In this document: piece by piece, positions 34,332 to 43,131 of the stretch | Layout of the letters: each line of letters begins with the position of its first letter | How positions within the stretch are numbered: the first letter of the stretch is position 1 | Assembly: GCF_022568815.1 (NCBI RefSeq) | Contig: NZ_JAKZHX010000001.1 | Coordinates: forward strand, 1-64,000 | DNA from: Undibacterium paludis | GTDB lineage: Bacteria; Pseudomonadota; Gammaproteobacteria; Burkholderiales; Burkholderiaceae_D | Length of the DNA: 64,000 nucleotides | Direction: 5' to 3' | Notes under the pieces: model-generated | Databases searched by the model: none | Seen by the model: only the letters and a program-made list of their open reading frames with translations | Told to the model about the DNA's origin: nothing | Position numbers and translations under genes: made by a program

Positions 34332-34698
34332 CCATTACAAACAGATTACAAAAAGACACACTGGTATTAGATAAAAAATATAAACAAATAAAACACAAAG
34401 GCGAAGTAACTGTCTTGCATGCAGCATCGCATGCAAGTGGTCTTACTATTGCCCAAAGAATTCCTATGCGGCAATTTGATCAATTGTTTGCATAGTAATA
34501 AGGAAAACCTGATCGGGTGTCGCGCAGCCCGCCTGGGTAATCCATAGGTGAAGGGGAAAACCGGCTCAAACAAGCTGGTTTTTTTCAAATGACCTGTCCC
34601 GGCAGGGTGCACTGAGGGGATGGGTGACTGAGCGGTCGGTGTTACAAAAAATGACATTGACCACATTCTTCGCATTTTAAAAATCAGGGAGAGAAGTA
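34332..34698 (+). ncRNA. Long structured 5' leader of the S53 protease gene (possible attenuator or sRNA)
   Basis: From the predicted start to the ATG the RNA can form a perfect 9-bp hairpin (CTTGCATGC 34414-34422 with GCATGCAAG 34429-34437), a second stem (ATTGCC with GGCAAT at about 34449-34476), and a complete intrinsic terminator at 34557-34585, more than 110 nt before the ATG. A terminator placed between promoter and gene suggests transcription attenuation by a ligand, protein or RNA. Alternatively it ends a separate small RNA of about 250 nt. I could not match it confidently to a known riboswitch class. The boundaries are predicted, not observed. Confidence 0.45.
34557..34585 (+). terminator. 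Intrinsic terminator inside the S53 protease leader
   Basis: AAAACCGGCT (34557-34566) pairs with AGCTGGTTTT (34573-34582), ten pairs with one G-U, around the 6-nt loop CAAACA; the run of T continues to 34585. No plus-strand coding gene ends nearby: the GH18 gene has its own terminator about 890 bp upstream. So it must act on the leader transcript. Confidence 0.75.
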
Positions 34699-36987
34699 AT
34701 GAGTATCAGTTGTAACTTCAAATTATTGCCTTTGGTCGCTGTGGCCATGGCAATGGCGGCCGGCACTGCGCAAGCAGAACAATGGGTGTCGACCGAAACC
34801 AAAGCAACCAGGGTGCTGAGTACGGCAACAACACCTACCGGTGTTGTCACCATGATGCAGGCAGGTTCGCCAACACATGTGGCCGTATCACTCAAGCTGC
34901 GCAACAAGGCAGACCTGGACGCATTGACGACTGGCATCATGAGCGGCAAAAACGTCAGGACAATTTCGAATGCCGAGTTCATGTCGCGTTATGCGCCAAC
35001 GGCAGCACAAGTCCAGGCCGTGGTTGATCACTTGAAAGCCAGCGGCTTTATCAACATCAAGGTAGCGGACAACCGCATGCTGGTTGAGGGTGATGGCACG
35101 GTCGCGTCGGTCAAGAGCGGTTTCAACACCGACTTGCATAGCTACGTGGTTGATGGTCGCTCTGTGCATGTGAATCTGTCAGATGCACAAGTACCTGCAT
35201 CACTGTCAGACACAGTCTTGGCGGTGCACGGTCTGCAAACCATGCATCTGGCACGTACTCACCTTGTCAGGCCAAAAACCAATACCCTGGCAAGCACAGG
35301 ACATAATCCGACTGAGTTCTCAGCCATCTATAACGCGACCGGCCTGCCTAGCGCCGTAAATGCCACTATCGGCATCATCACGCAAGGTAGCATGACGCAA
35401 ACGATTACTGACCTGAACACTTTCACCAGCCGCGCCGGTTACCCAGCCGTGAACGTGCAAACCGTTACTGTCGGCGCTGCCAGCTCTGACACAGCCGGTG
35501 TCGGTGAGTGGAACATGGATACGCAAGATGCACTGGCTGCTGCCGGCGGTACCATCAAAAAGATGATACTGTACACAGCAACCACCTTGAACGATGCTGA
35601 CCTGACTGCCACATTCAACCGCGCAGTGACAGACAATGTCGCCAAGTCCATCAACGTCTCTCTGGGTGAATGCGAGAACGATGCCAAGGCATCGGGCTTC
35701 ATGGCAACGAACGACCAGATATTCCAGACTGCGGTTGCACAGGGCCAGACTTTCTCTGTCTCTTCCGGCGACTCCGGTGCGTATGAATGCGGTGGCCCAG
35801 GTACTTCACAAAGCTACCCGTCCGTATCCCCATACGTGATTTCTGTTGGCGGCAGTTTGCTTAACACCAATGGTTCGACACGGATTTCTGAATCGGTATG
35901 GTCATGCACGAGCGCATCAAGCTGCCAGCAAAGCGCCAACGGCGGCGCCGGCGGCGGACCATCCCTGACAACGAATGCACCTAGCTGGCAAATCAATTCC
36001 GGCGTTCTGGGTTCTTCTACCAAACGCGGCACGCCAGATATCTCATTTGATGCAGACCCAGCCAGTGGCGCTCTGGTGATCGTCAATGGTTCCAACCAGC
36101 AGATCGGTGGCACCAGTCTGGCAGCACCGATCTTCACCGGTTTTTGGGCACGTGTGCAATCGATGAATAACAACAGCCTGCCTTTCCCGGCTGCAGCTAT
36201 TTATCAAAAAGCTGCCAGCACACCTGGCATGTTCTATGACATCACCTCCGGCAGCAACGGTGGTTATACTGCCAAAGCCGGCTGGGATTATGCCAGTGGT
36301 TATGGCAGCCTGAACATGGCTAATTTTGCAGCGGCAATGGGTTCCACACCTCCACCACCAAATGTACTGGTCAAGGATGTGCCTATCACTGGTATCAATG
36401 TAGCTACCGGTGGTAACCTGGTCTACACTTTTGCTGTACCTAGCGGCGCGACCAACCTGACATTCAAAACATCGGGTGGCACAGGTGACGCCGATCTGTA
36501 CGTGCAAGTGGGTTCTGCACCGACCACATCCGCCTATCTGCAAAAGTCTGACGGTTCCACTACGACAGAAAACATCACCATTGCTGCACCAACAGCAGGT
36601 ACTTACTATGTACTGTTGAATGGTTACACGGCAGCGAGCGGCGTCAGCCTGGTAGCCAGCTACCAGACCGGCACTCCTGGTAATGTATTGTCGAACGGTG
36701 TACCGGTGAATGGCATCACCCTGGCATCCGGTGCTTCGCAGGTCTACACCTTCGTTGTACCAGCCGGCCGTCCAACCCTGACCATCAAGACTTCCGGTGG
36801 TACAGGCGACGCCGATCTGTACGTGCAACTGGGTTCTGCTCCAACGACTTCTTCTTACCTGAAGAAATCCGATGGCGCCAGCACCAATGAAACCATCACC
36901 ATCAATTCACCAGCAGCCGGTACTTACTATGTACTGGTCAAGGCTTACAGCGCCGTCAGCGGCGTCAGCCTGGTGGCGACAGACTAA
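34699..36987 (+). CDS. Secreted sedolisin (S53) protease with two PPC domains
   Basis: 762-aa serine-carboxyl peptidase. Signal peptide 1-26 (ending GTAQAEQ); activation propeptide about 30-195; catalytic domain about 205-550 with E270 and D274 in GEWNMDTQDA and nucleophile S473 in GGTSLAAPIF (the GTS motif). Two homologous pre-peptidase C-terminal (PPC) domains follow (about 558-655 and 660-762); both contain TSGGTGDADLYVQ. Their DNA repeats are also close. Sedolisins are endopeptidases usually active at acid pH and self-processed; PPC domains are normally removed after export. It is probably secreted to degrade protein in the medium. A GGGAGAGAAG site precedes the ATG. It has an unusual long regulatory leader and a strong terminator. 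Confidence 0.92.
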   Translation: MSISCNFKLLPLVAVAMAMAAGTAQAEQWVSTETKATRVLSTATTPTGVVTMMQAGSPTHVAVSLKLRNKADLDALTTGIMSGKNVRTISNAEFMSRYAPTAAQVQAVVDHLKASGFINIKVADNRMLVEGDGTVASVKSGFNTDLHSYVVDGRSVHVNLSDAQVPASLSDTVLAVHGLQTMHLARTHLVRPKTNTLASTGHNPTEFSAIYNATGLPSAVNATIGIITQGSMTQTITDLNTFTSRAGYPAVNVQTVTVGAASSDTAGVGEWNMDTQDALAAAGGTIKKMILYTATTLNDADLTATFNRAVTDNVAKSINVSLGECENDAKASGFMATNDQIFQTAVAQGQTFSVSSGDSGAYECGGPGTSQSYPSVSPYVISVGGSLLNTNGSTRISESVWSCTSASSCQQSANGGAGGGPSLTTNAPSWQINSGVLGSSTKRGTPDISFDADPASGALVIVNGSNQQIGGTSLAAPIFTGFWARVQSMNNNSLPFPAAAIYQKAASTPGMFYDITSGSNGGYTAKAGWDYASGYGSLNMANFAAAMGSTPPPPNVLVKDVPITGINVATGGNLVYTFAVPSGATNLTFKTSGGTGDADLYVQVGSAPTTSAYLQKSDGSTTTENITIAAPTAGTYYVLLNGYTAASGVSLVASYQTGTPGNVLSNGVPVNGITLASGASQVYTFVVPAGRPTLTIKTSGGTGDADLYVQLGSAPTTSSYLKKSDGASTNETITINSPAAGTYYVLVKAYSAVSGVSLVATD

Positions 36988-37065
36988 GGTAGTACAGCCA
37001 AGCATGGATGCAGCAGCCTGAGGCATGACAGTAAAACCAAAGGCTGATGCAGGCTGATCAAAAAC

Positions 37066-37098
37066 AAAACCCCCGGCGATTCATCTGCCGGGGGTTTT
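37066..37098. terminator. Strong bidirectional intrinsic terminator
   Basis: AAAACCCCCGGC (37066-37077) and GCCGGGGGTTTT (37087-37098) form a perfect 12-bp stem with a 9-nt loop. It ends the S53 protease transcript and, read the other way, the four-gene c-di-GMP operon on the minus strand. Confidence 0.9.
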
Positions 37099-37152
37099 GT
37101 TCTTTGTGCATAGGCTGATGCCTGTCAGCTTGCATTCGGTTTACATCGGTCA

Positions 37153-37443
37153 TCAATCCGCCCCCAGGTCCTGTACGAAACGGGTAGTCAGGTGCAGTTG
37201 CTCAGGTCTGACACCTAGCTGGGCACAAATGATGGTACGTAGCTGGTCGAGCACTATGTCACTATTGACGCGCGGGCGTTGCAAACGATTCAGTTCGATC
37301 ACAACAAAGTCACGAAGCTTGCCCACCGTGTCCAGACCAGATGCTGCATCGTCGCGAATGCTGATATCAAAATTTCTTTCCACAGCGATGATCAATTCAA
37401 CGGTATCCAGACCCATGATATGTATCAGTAACTCATCCAGCAT
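37153..37443 (-). CDS. Acyl-carrier-like protein with its halves in permuted order
   Basis: 96 aa. From memory of E. coli AcpP, residues 11-54 (GLDTVELIIAVERNFDISI then TVGKLRDFVV) match helix II to the C-terminus of ACP (SLDTVELVMALEEEFDTEI), and residues 61-96 (DQLRTIICAQLGV...RFVQDLGAD) match the ACP N-terminus up to D35. The chain thus covers a whole ACP but starts after and ends before the phosphopantetheine serine; that Ser is Gly11 here and the stop codon follows GAD directly. It cannot be modified in the normal way. Stop codons flank the frame on both sides, so this is not a simple frameshift. No ribosome-binding site is obvious. It follows the GGDEF-EAL gene by 56 bp as the last gene of that operon. 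Confidence 0.6.
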   Translation of the reverse strand: MLDELLIHIMGLDTVELIIAVERNFDISIRDDAASGLDTVGKLRDFVVIELNRLQRPRVNSDIVLDQLRTIICAQLGVRPEQLHLTTRFVQDLGAD

Positions 37444-37499
37444 ATATTGTAATGGTCAAACCAGCACGATGTCTGTGTCAGATGCAGTCACTTCATATA

Positions 37500-39398
37500 T
37501 CAGGCATGTTTTCCCTGGCTATGCGTCTTGCGCAGAAATCCCGGCACGTCCGCTGCCGGCATCGGCTTGGCCAGGAAATAACCTTGTATGCTGTCACACT
37601 GTACTGAACGCAAAAAATTCATCTGCTGCTCGGTCTCTACCCCTTCAGCGATGACGGAAAGGCCCAGACCGTGGCCCAGTGCAATAATGGCCGTGATGAT
37701 GGCCTCATCTTCACCGTCGCCCGGAATGTCGCGTACAAAGCTGCGGTCGATTTTCAGTTCATTGATGGGGAAGCGTTTGAGGTAGGCCATTGACGAATAG
37801 CCGGTACCAAAGTCATCAATTGACAGACGCAGGCCGCGGGCACGCAATTGTGACAGCAGTTCGATATTGGTACCGACATTTTCCATCAATTGGGATTCGG
37901 TGATTTCCAGTTCCAGCCGGCTGGCGTCAATGCCGGCTGCAGCGATTTCAGCAAAAATTTCTTCGGCCAGGTTAGCGTTCTTGGTTTGTCTCGGTGACAG
38001 GTTGATCGATACCTTGAAATCGCGCAAACCCAGCTCTTCCCATACGGCGACCTGCATGCAGACGGTGCGTGTGACCCACATGCCGATCTCATTGATAAGA
38101 CCGGTTTCTTCGGCGATAGGGATGAACTCCACCGGACTGACCGAGCCAAGCTGCGGATTGGTCCAGCGCAACAAGGCTTCAAACCCGACTATGCGGTTGT
38201 GACGCAGCAGCAACTTGGGCTGATAGCATAGTGATAATTCATTATTCTGTATGGCTTTTCTGAGACTGGTTTCCAGGGCCAGGCGTTTTTTTGCATGCTG
38301 GTTCATTTCCTGACGGAAGATTTCGTAAGTGTTTTTGCCTTTGGCCTTGGCAGCATACATGGCGGCATCGGCATTGCGTGTCAATGTCAGCGGGCTGAGC
38401 CTGTCATCGCCACTGCTGCTGACACCGATGCTGCCAGTGACAAAAACTTCTTGCTCGGCAATCTCGAAAGGCGCTGCCAGCGAAAGTATGACTTTTTGAG
38501 CGACGGCTTCACCAGTGCGACTACCTGCCCTGGATTGCAGGATCATGGCAAATTCGTCGCCACCGATACGGCAGACGATATCGGCATCGCGCAAGCTGTT
38601 CGACAAACGATCACCAACAGCCTTCAGCAATTGGTCACCCTGATTGTGCCCCAGCGAATCATTGACGGCCTTGAAATTGTCGAGATCGAGCAGGAGCAGT
38701 TCCAGTTGCCCTCCGAACCTGGCTACGGTCACCAGCGAATGTGCCAGGCGCTCGTTAAAAGCGTGACGGTTAGGCAAGCCGGTAACAGCATCAATATGGG
38801 CGAGGTAGGTCAGGTGCTCTTCTGCCTGCGCCACCGCCTGACGCATGCGTGCCACCATCAGGTAACCGATGCCCAGGGACGCAAAGATCACACACAGGGT
38901 GATCAGTGCATACATGCTGAAGCGGCCATACAAGGCATCCAGTGAAGCACGCATGACGACCTGTGCAATCGGCTTGCCATCGAGCTCAGCTGTCTGCACC
39001 AGGTCCAGGTAATTCCAGTGGAATTCATGGCCATTGAGCATCAGTGCCGGTGTCGGCGCCTGCAAGGCATTACCCTTGCCACGCGAATAATAGGCAAAGG
39101 CCGGTCCTGGTTCAATAAAGATGGCGGCGGCAGCGATGCTGGAAGAGGCATTCAGGGCGGCCAGGGTCTCTGTCGCCGTCTTGACATCCCGAAAAACAAT
39201 GGCAGCCGTAATATTGGAGCTGACGATGCGCCCCTGCACCTGCATGTCTTCGATAAAACTCTGGCGCAAGGATAAGAACTGCACCACAATCAGCAGCACG
39301 GCGGCACACAGCATCGCCACGCATAACGCCAGCAAGGCTGAATTGGCAGATTTGCCACTCAACCCTGTCTGCTGCTCCTCCCTGATGTTCACCACCAT
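37500..39398 (-). CDS. CHASE8-like GGDEF-EAL protein (c-di-GMP synthesis and degradation)
   Basis: 632 aa, inner membrane. A helix at about 20-45, a periplasmic domain about 46-150 (QGRIVSSNITAAIVFRDVKTA, the CHASE8-type start seen in YfiN) and a second helix about 160-180 lead to GGDEF (279-283, intact, RIGGDEF) and EAL (407-409 in GFEALLRW, intact, with DDFGTGYSS). Both diguanylate cyclase and phosphodiesterase activity are possible. It lies downstream of YfiR- and TonB-receptor genes, so its periplasmic domain is probably bound and inhibited by the YfiR-like protein. AGGGTG precedes the ATG. It is followed by the ACP-like gene. Confidence 0.93.
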   Translation of the reverse strand: MVVNIREEQQTGLSGKSANSALLALCVAMLCAAVLLIVVQFLSLRQSFIEDMQVQGRIVSSNITAAIVFRDVKTATETLAALNASSSIAAAAIFIEPGPAFAYYSRGKGNALQAPTPALMLNGHEFHWNYLDLVQTAELDGKPIAQVVMRASLDALYGRFSMYALITLCVIFASLGIGYLMVARMRQAVAQAEEHLTYLAHIDAVTGLPNRHAFNERLAHSLVTVARFGGQLELLLLDLDNFKAVNDSLGHNQGDQLLKAVGDRLSNSLRDADIVCRIGGDEFAMILQSRAGSRTGEAVAQKVILSLAAPFEIAEQEVFVTGSIGVSSSGDDRLSPLTLTRNADAAMYAAKAKGKNTYEIFRQEMNQHAKKRLALETSLRKAIQNNELSLCYQPKLLLRHNRIVGFEALLRWTNPQLGSVSPVEFIPIAEETGLINEIGMWVTRTVCMQVAVWEELGLRDFKVSINLSPRQTKNANLAEEIFAEIAAAGIDASRLELEITESQLMENVGTNIELLSQLRARGLRLSIDDFGTGYSSMAYLKRFPINELKIDRSFVRDIPGDGEDEAIITAIIALGHGLGLSVIAEGVETEQQMNFLRSVQCDSIQGYFLAKPMPAADVPGFLRKTHSQGKHA

Positions 39399-39453
39399 AG
39401 CTGTTCACCCTGATCCTGTGCCTGCATGCCCTGCTCGCTCTGTCTGATGTCCC

Positions 39454-40017
39454 TCACCACACTTTACGCGCTAATCGCAATAATTTGGAGCTGATGGTAA
39501 AACCCGCCTGGCGGGCGCTGCTGGCATTGACTTCAAAGACAAAACGGTTATTGTCGACCGCGATGGCGATCATGGCTCCTTCATCAATCGCACGCTCACG
39601 GTCGGAAATGGTCAGTACACTCAGGCCTTCCAGTTTTTTTCTGATCTGCGCCGGACGCTGATGCTCATCGTCGTCCAGGTACAAAACCTTACAGCTTTGC
39701 AGGCTGTCTTGCTCGGCCAGCAATTTGAAACGCAATTCATGATTACCCACAGTCTTTTTCTGTAACTGTATCAAGGCATCGCTGACCGGGCCAGACTTCA
39801 ATGCGCACAGGGTCAATACTTCATTGCTGGCCAGACCAGCCACCGGCCATTCAGTAAACAACATGAAATTGTAGATCAGTGCTGCTTTCAACTGGTTTTC
39901 CGGTGCTTGCTGCGCCCGTGCATGGTTCGCCATCGTGACGAACAGGCTCAGCACACCAAATAGCAAGGGCACGAATACCTTTGCCCGGACTGGTCGGAGC
40001 AGCGCTGACGTAGTCAT
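39454..40017 (-). CDS. YfiR-family periplasmic protein (DUF4154)
   Basis: 187 aa. Signal peptide (FVPLLFGVLSLFVTMANHARAQQ, cleavage about residue 36). The mature part shows the YfiR/DUF4154 blocks: LKAALIYNFMLFTEWP, LCALKSGPVSDAL, SCKVLYLDDDE, GLSVLTISDRERAIDEGAMIAIAVDNNRFVFEVN, SSARQAGFTISSKLLRLAR. YfiR represses the diguanylate cyclase YfiN through its periplasmic domain; here the partner is likely the CHASE8-like GGDEF-EAL protein 55 bp downstream. The ATG lies 8 nt past the TonB receptor's TGA, so the genes are cotranscribed. A TTG start at 40029 is an alternative. Confidence 0.9.
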   Translation of the reverse strand: MTTSALLRPVRAKVFVPLLFGVLSLFVTMANHARAQQAPENQLKAALIYNFMLFTEWPVAGLASNEVLTLCALKSGPVSDALIQLQKKTVGNHELRFKLLAEQDSLQSCKVLYLDDDEHQRPAQIRKKLEGLSVLTISDRERAIDEGAMIAIAVDNNRFVFEVNASSARQAGFTISSKLLRLARKVW

Positions 40018-40025
40018 ATGCCCGC

Positions 40026-42062
40026 TCAAAACTTGTACGTGAGTTTGAGGCGATAACTGCGCCCGTCCTGCTGCAAGCTGTCTTGCAGATGTTCTGGTCC
40101 TCCTGGCACACTGTAATGACGGTCAAACAGGTTATACACTCCGAGCGAGATTTCAGTATGATCGAGCCATTGTGCAGAAACCAGGCTGAGATTGCACAGC
40201 GCATAACCACCGGTGTCACCACGCAAGGTCTTGCGTCTGGCAACATACTGTCCCTCGACAGCCAGTCTGGCACGCAACAGAGCGAGGGGAGAAGACAGGT
40301 TGAGCTTGGCCAGGTGCGCAGGTGAATTCACCACTTCCTGGCCTGTCATTTCGTCAGTGACACGTTGCCAGCTATAGCTGCTGCGCAGGTGTGCGCCCTC
40401 ATTCCACAGACGCTGATATTCCAGCTCGACGCCACTGGCGCTGACGCGTGAGACATTCCTGAACACCAGCAAACCATCACGCTCATCGAGCTCTTGCGAT
40501 ATCAGGTCAGACACGGTATTGCGGTAAGCCGACAGGAGCAGGCGGCTGCTGGCAGACAATTGCTGCTCCCACGATAGTTCACGGGTCAGTATGTGTTCTG
40601 GCCTCAGCATGGGATTGATCTTTTGCCCGCCTTCTCCAGGCAAACTGTAATATAGCTCGAAAGCATTTGGCGAACGAAAGGCCTTGCCGACAATACCCTT
40701 GACAGTGGTATTGAGCCAGGGTTTATAGATCAACGCTACACGTGGACTGACGGCCCCAGAGCTAAGGCTGTTACGGTCATAGCGCAAACCGGCATTGAAC
40801 AGGAGGTCATCACGCAGACTCCATTCGTCCTGCAGGTAGAGGCCGAGGCGATTGGCGCTGCGCGCATCATTGAGCAAAACCTGCGGTTGCCCTGGCTGAG
40901 CACCTGCGGACTGCAAGTATGTATTCTGGCTGAACTGTTTCAACTGTGCATCACGCTGATACTCCATGCCAGCCAGCAATTTATGCTGTTTGAAGCGGGT
41001 CGTCACCAGATTCAGTTCACCGCCCCACCAGGTCGAACTGCTGCCATCCTCATTGACCATATCAGGCGCACTATAGATATAGGTACCGGCAAAGTCATGA
41101 CTGCCCCAGAACAGCCTGGTGCTCAGACGCGTCTGTCCTGACAGGGCTGTATTATAGGCAAGGGCAATATTACTCTGCCGGTCCAGGGTAGCAGAACGCG
41201 GATCGTTAAATACCTGACTATACGAGGCGGTCGGTATGCCCTTGCTACGCTCGATATGTGCTGCCGACAGAGTGAATGCACCGAGATCCGCGCGAAAGAA
41301 TAATTGATCAAGCTGCTCATGATCAAGTCGGTGGGCAATACCATGATTATTATCGGGTGTATCGTACTCCGCAAAATACAGGTCACGGCCATCACGCCGG
41401 TAACTGCTGGCTGACAACAGGAACTCCGCATCACCGGCCTTGCCATCAGACGTCGTGCCGCTCCAGCCATAACTGCCACGCAGACTACGTTCACCAACAC
41501 TGCCGACGCTGACACTGGCAACCGGGCCAGCCATGTCGCGTCCACGTTTGGTGATGACATTAATGACGCCAAAGAAGGCATTGGAACCATACACCGATGA
41601 ACCTGGCCCGGGCACGTATTCCACCCTGTCGATCACATCGAGGTCAAGGATGAATTCACGCCCCAGAGATGCCTGGTCATACACAGAATCATTGTTGCGA
41701 TTGCCATCGACCAGCAATAGAAACCGTGTATCGTAATCACCCGGCCGCAAAAAACCACGCCCGCCCAGATAACTGTAGTTGCGATCATTGCTTGCGTACA
41801 GCCCCCGTATGCTCGACAGTAATTCTGCCAGGCTGCGCCAGCCGTACAATTTGATATCGGCAGCCGTGATCACACTGACCGACGAGGGCGCATCCGCCAG
41901 CGCCTGCGGGAATTTGGATGCAGTCGATATCTGCATAGCCAGTAGTTGCTCTATCGACAAATCCGTCAGATCATCATCAGCCAGGCTGGCGGCATGTACC
42001 GTGGTGCCAGCAACGCACAGACACAACAACAAGCAGGGAGTACGCAAAGGAATGTGGAACAT
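40026..42062 (-). CDS. TonB-dependent outer-membrane receptor
   Basis: 678 aa. Signal peptide 1-24; an N-terminal DDLTDLSIEQLLAMQIS stretch (TonB box / plug start); plug domain about 45-150 (APSSVSVITAADIKLYG, GYLRPGDYDTRFLLLVDGNR-type, VDRVEYVPGPGSSVYGSNAFFGVINVITKRG); then a 22-strand barrel ending in the usual aromatic C-terminus (KLTYKF). Ligand unknown. It is the first gene of an operon with YfiR and a GGDEF-EAL protein, an arrangement that suggests ligand- or transport-dependent c-di-GMP signalling. The start at 42062 gives a typical signal peptide. Confidence 0.93.
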   Translation of the reverse strand: MFHIPLRTPCLLLCLCVAGTTVHAASLADDDLTDLSIEQLLAMQISTASKFPQALADAPSSVSVITAADIKLYGWRSLAELLSSIRGLYASNDRNYSYLGGRGFLRPGDYDTRFLLLVDGNRNNDSVYDQASLGREFILDLDVIDRVEYVPGPGSSVYGSNAFFGVINVITKRGRDMAGPVASVSVGSVGERSLRGSYGWSGTTSDGKAGDAEFLLSASSYRRDGRDLYFAEYDTPDNNHGIAHRLDHEQLDQLFFRADLGAFTLSAAHIERSKGIPTASYSQVFNDPRSATLDRQSNIALAYNTALSGQTRLSTRLFWGSHDFAGTYIYSAPDMVNEDGSSSTWWGGELNLVTTRFKQHKLLAGMEYQRDAQLKQFSQNTYLQSAGAQPGQPQVLLNDARSANRLGLYLQDEWSLRDDLLFNAGLRYDRNSLSSGAVSPRVALIYKPWLNTTVKGIVGKAFRSPNAFELYYSLPGEGGQKINPMLRPEHILTRELSWEQQLSASSRLLLSAYRNTVSDLISQELDERDGLLVFRNVSRVSASGVELEYQRLWNEGAHLRSSYSWQRVTDEMTGQEVVNSPAHLAKLNLSSPLALLRARLAVEGQYVARRKTLRGDTGGYALCNLSLVSAQWLDHTEISLGVYNLFDRHYSVPGGPEHLQDSLQQDGRSYRLKLTYKF

Positions 42063-42463
42063 GATCGGTTCTTTAAAGAGTGCCAGCACCCGCACCGGGC
42101 TGCGGATGATACCTGTTGCGAGGGACTATTCATATTGCCTATGAACAAACTAGCACTCAATATTGAGGCCGTCAAACTTGTATGGCGTGAGGGCAACAGG
42201 TACTTGCTTTTATTCCTGAAAGCATAGCGGGACAAGTACAATTAATTCCTGCACGGAAATATTCACGGAAATATCTTAGTCGCCTGCCTGCGTCTGCCAT
42301 GTGTCGCAAGCTGTTAAACCATCCGTTTTTGCACCGCACCGATAAACTGATTCTGTACGGGCCCCATACTGGCCCTGTACTGCTGTTTTTCGTTCATCCC
42401 AACTCACATGTAAAATGGCGCATTCAGGCTCACCACATCCAGCCTGCACAACAGGAGAACCAG
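42063..42463. other. Divergent intergenic region (TonB receptor / LysE)
   Basis: No gene seen; longer readings of both flanking frames enter it without ribosome-binding sites. It should hold the promoters of the receptor operon and of the LysE gene. Confidence 0.4.
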
Positions 42464-43096
42464 ATGGAACACTACGCTTCGCTGCTCGGCATCTGTGCCG
42501 CCCTGACCGTTGGCGTCATCAGCCCCGGTCCCAGTTTTGTCATGATTGCCCGCACCGCCGTTGCCGCCAGCCGCAATGAAGGTGTCGCCGCAGCCATAGG
42601 CATGGGCTGTGGCGGCGTACTGTTTGCCATTGCCGCCCTGCTGGGCCTGCAAGGCCTGCTGCTGGCCGTGCCACTGCTGTACACCGTGCTAAAAGTGGCG
42701 GGGGGCATCTATCTTGCCTTTCTCGGCTTCAAAATCTGGCGTGGTGCCAGCCTGCCCTTGCAGATTGCCGCCGCTACCGGCAACCTGACCGGCAGAAACA
42801 GCCTGTCCAAATCGTTGATACTGGGATTCACCACCCAGGTCAGCAATCCCAAGACATCCATCGTTTACGCCAGCGTGTTTGCCGCCTTCATGCCCGGCAG
42901 CCAATCCATCAGTTTTGATGTCTTGCTGATCTGCACCGTTTTTGTCATAGAAAGCAGCTGGTATGCCATTGTCGCCGTCGCCCTGTCTTCTGCACGCCCG
43001 CGTACCACCTACCTGCGCTACAAGCACTGGCTGGACCGTGTGGCAGGTGGCGTCATGATGGCACTTGGCATCAAGCTGGTGGCATCGGCGCGCTGA
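42464..43096 (+). CDS. LysE/RhtB-family amino-acid exporter
   Basis: 210-aa inner-membrane protein with six hydrophobic segments. The family signature GVISPGPSFVMIARTA (about 17-32) is followed by a Gly-rich helix, and GFTTQVSNPKTSIVYASVFAAFMP (about 123-146) marks the second half. Family members export amino acids such as lysine, homoserine or threonine by proton antiport. Start at 42464 with AGGAGA upstream. The GNAT gene begins 35 bp later and is probably cotranscribed. Confidence 0.92.
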   Translation: MEHYASLLGICAALTVGVISPGPSFVMIARTAVAASRNEGVAAAIGMGCGGVLFAIAALLGLQGLLLAVPLLYTVLKVAGGIYLAFLGFKIWRGASLPLQIAAATGNLTGRNSLSKSLILGFTTQVSNPKTSIVYASVFAAFMPGSQSISFDVLLICTVFVIESSWYAIVAVALSSARPRTTYLRYKHWLDRVAGGVMMALGIKLVASAR

Positions 43097-43131
43097 ATTC
43101 TGAATATCTGCCCCCTCGTTTGCACGACACC

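Larger units (their letters stand above)
33639..34698. other. Large intergenic region: terminator, promoter and structured leader
   Basis: About 1,060 bp without a convincing gene. The left end carries the GH18 terminator (33669-33705). The right half contains a strong sigma-70-type promoter (34297-34325) and a roughly 365-nt leader with hairpins and an internal terminator, listed separately. A minus-strand 63-codon frame at 34096-34287 (ending RFLRIDRSFLGG) has a weak resemblance to a LytTR tail and is not called. Confidence 0.5.

Noticed and set aside
34501-34600. Possible c-di-GMP-I (GEMM) riboswitch in the S53 leader
   Set aside because: Only parts of the aptamer core resemble the consensus; the tetraloop hairpin and 3' conserved block are missing. 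Kept only as an unassigned structured leader.
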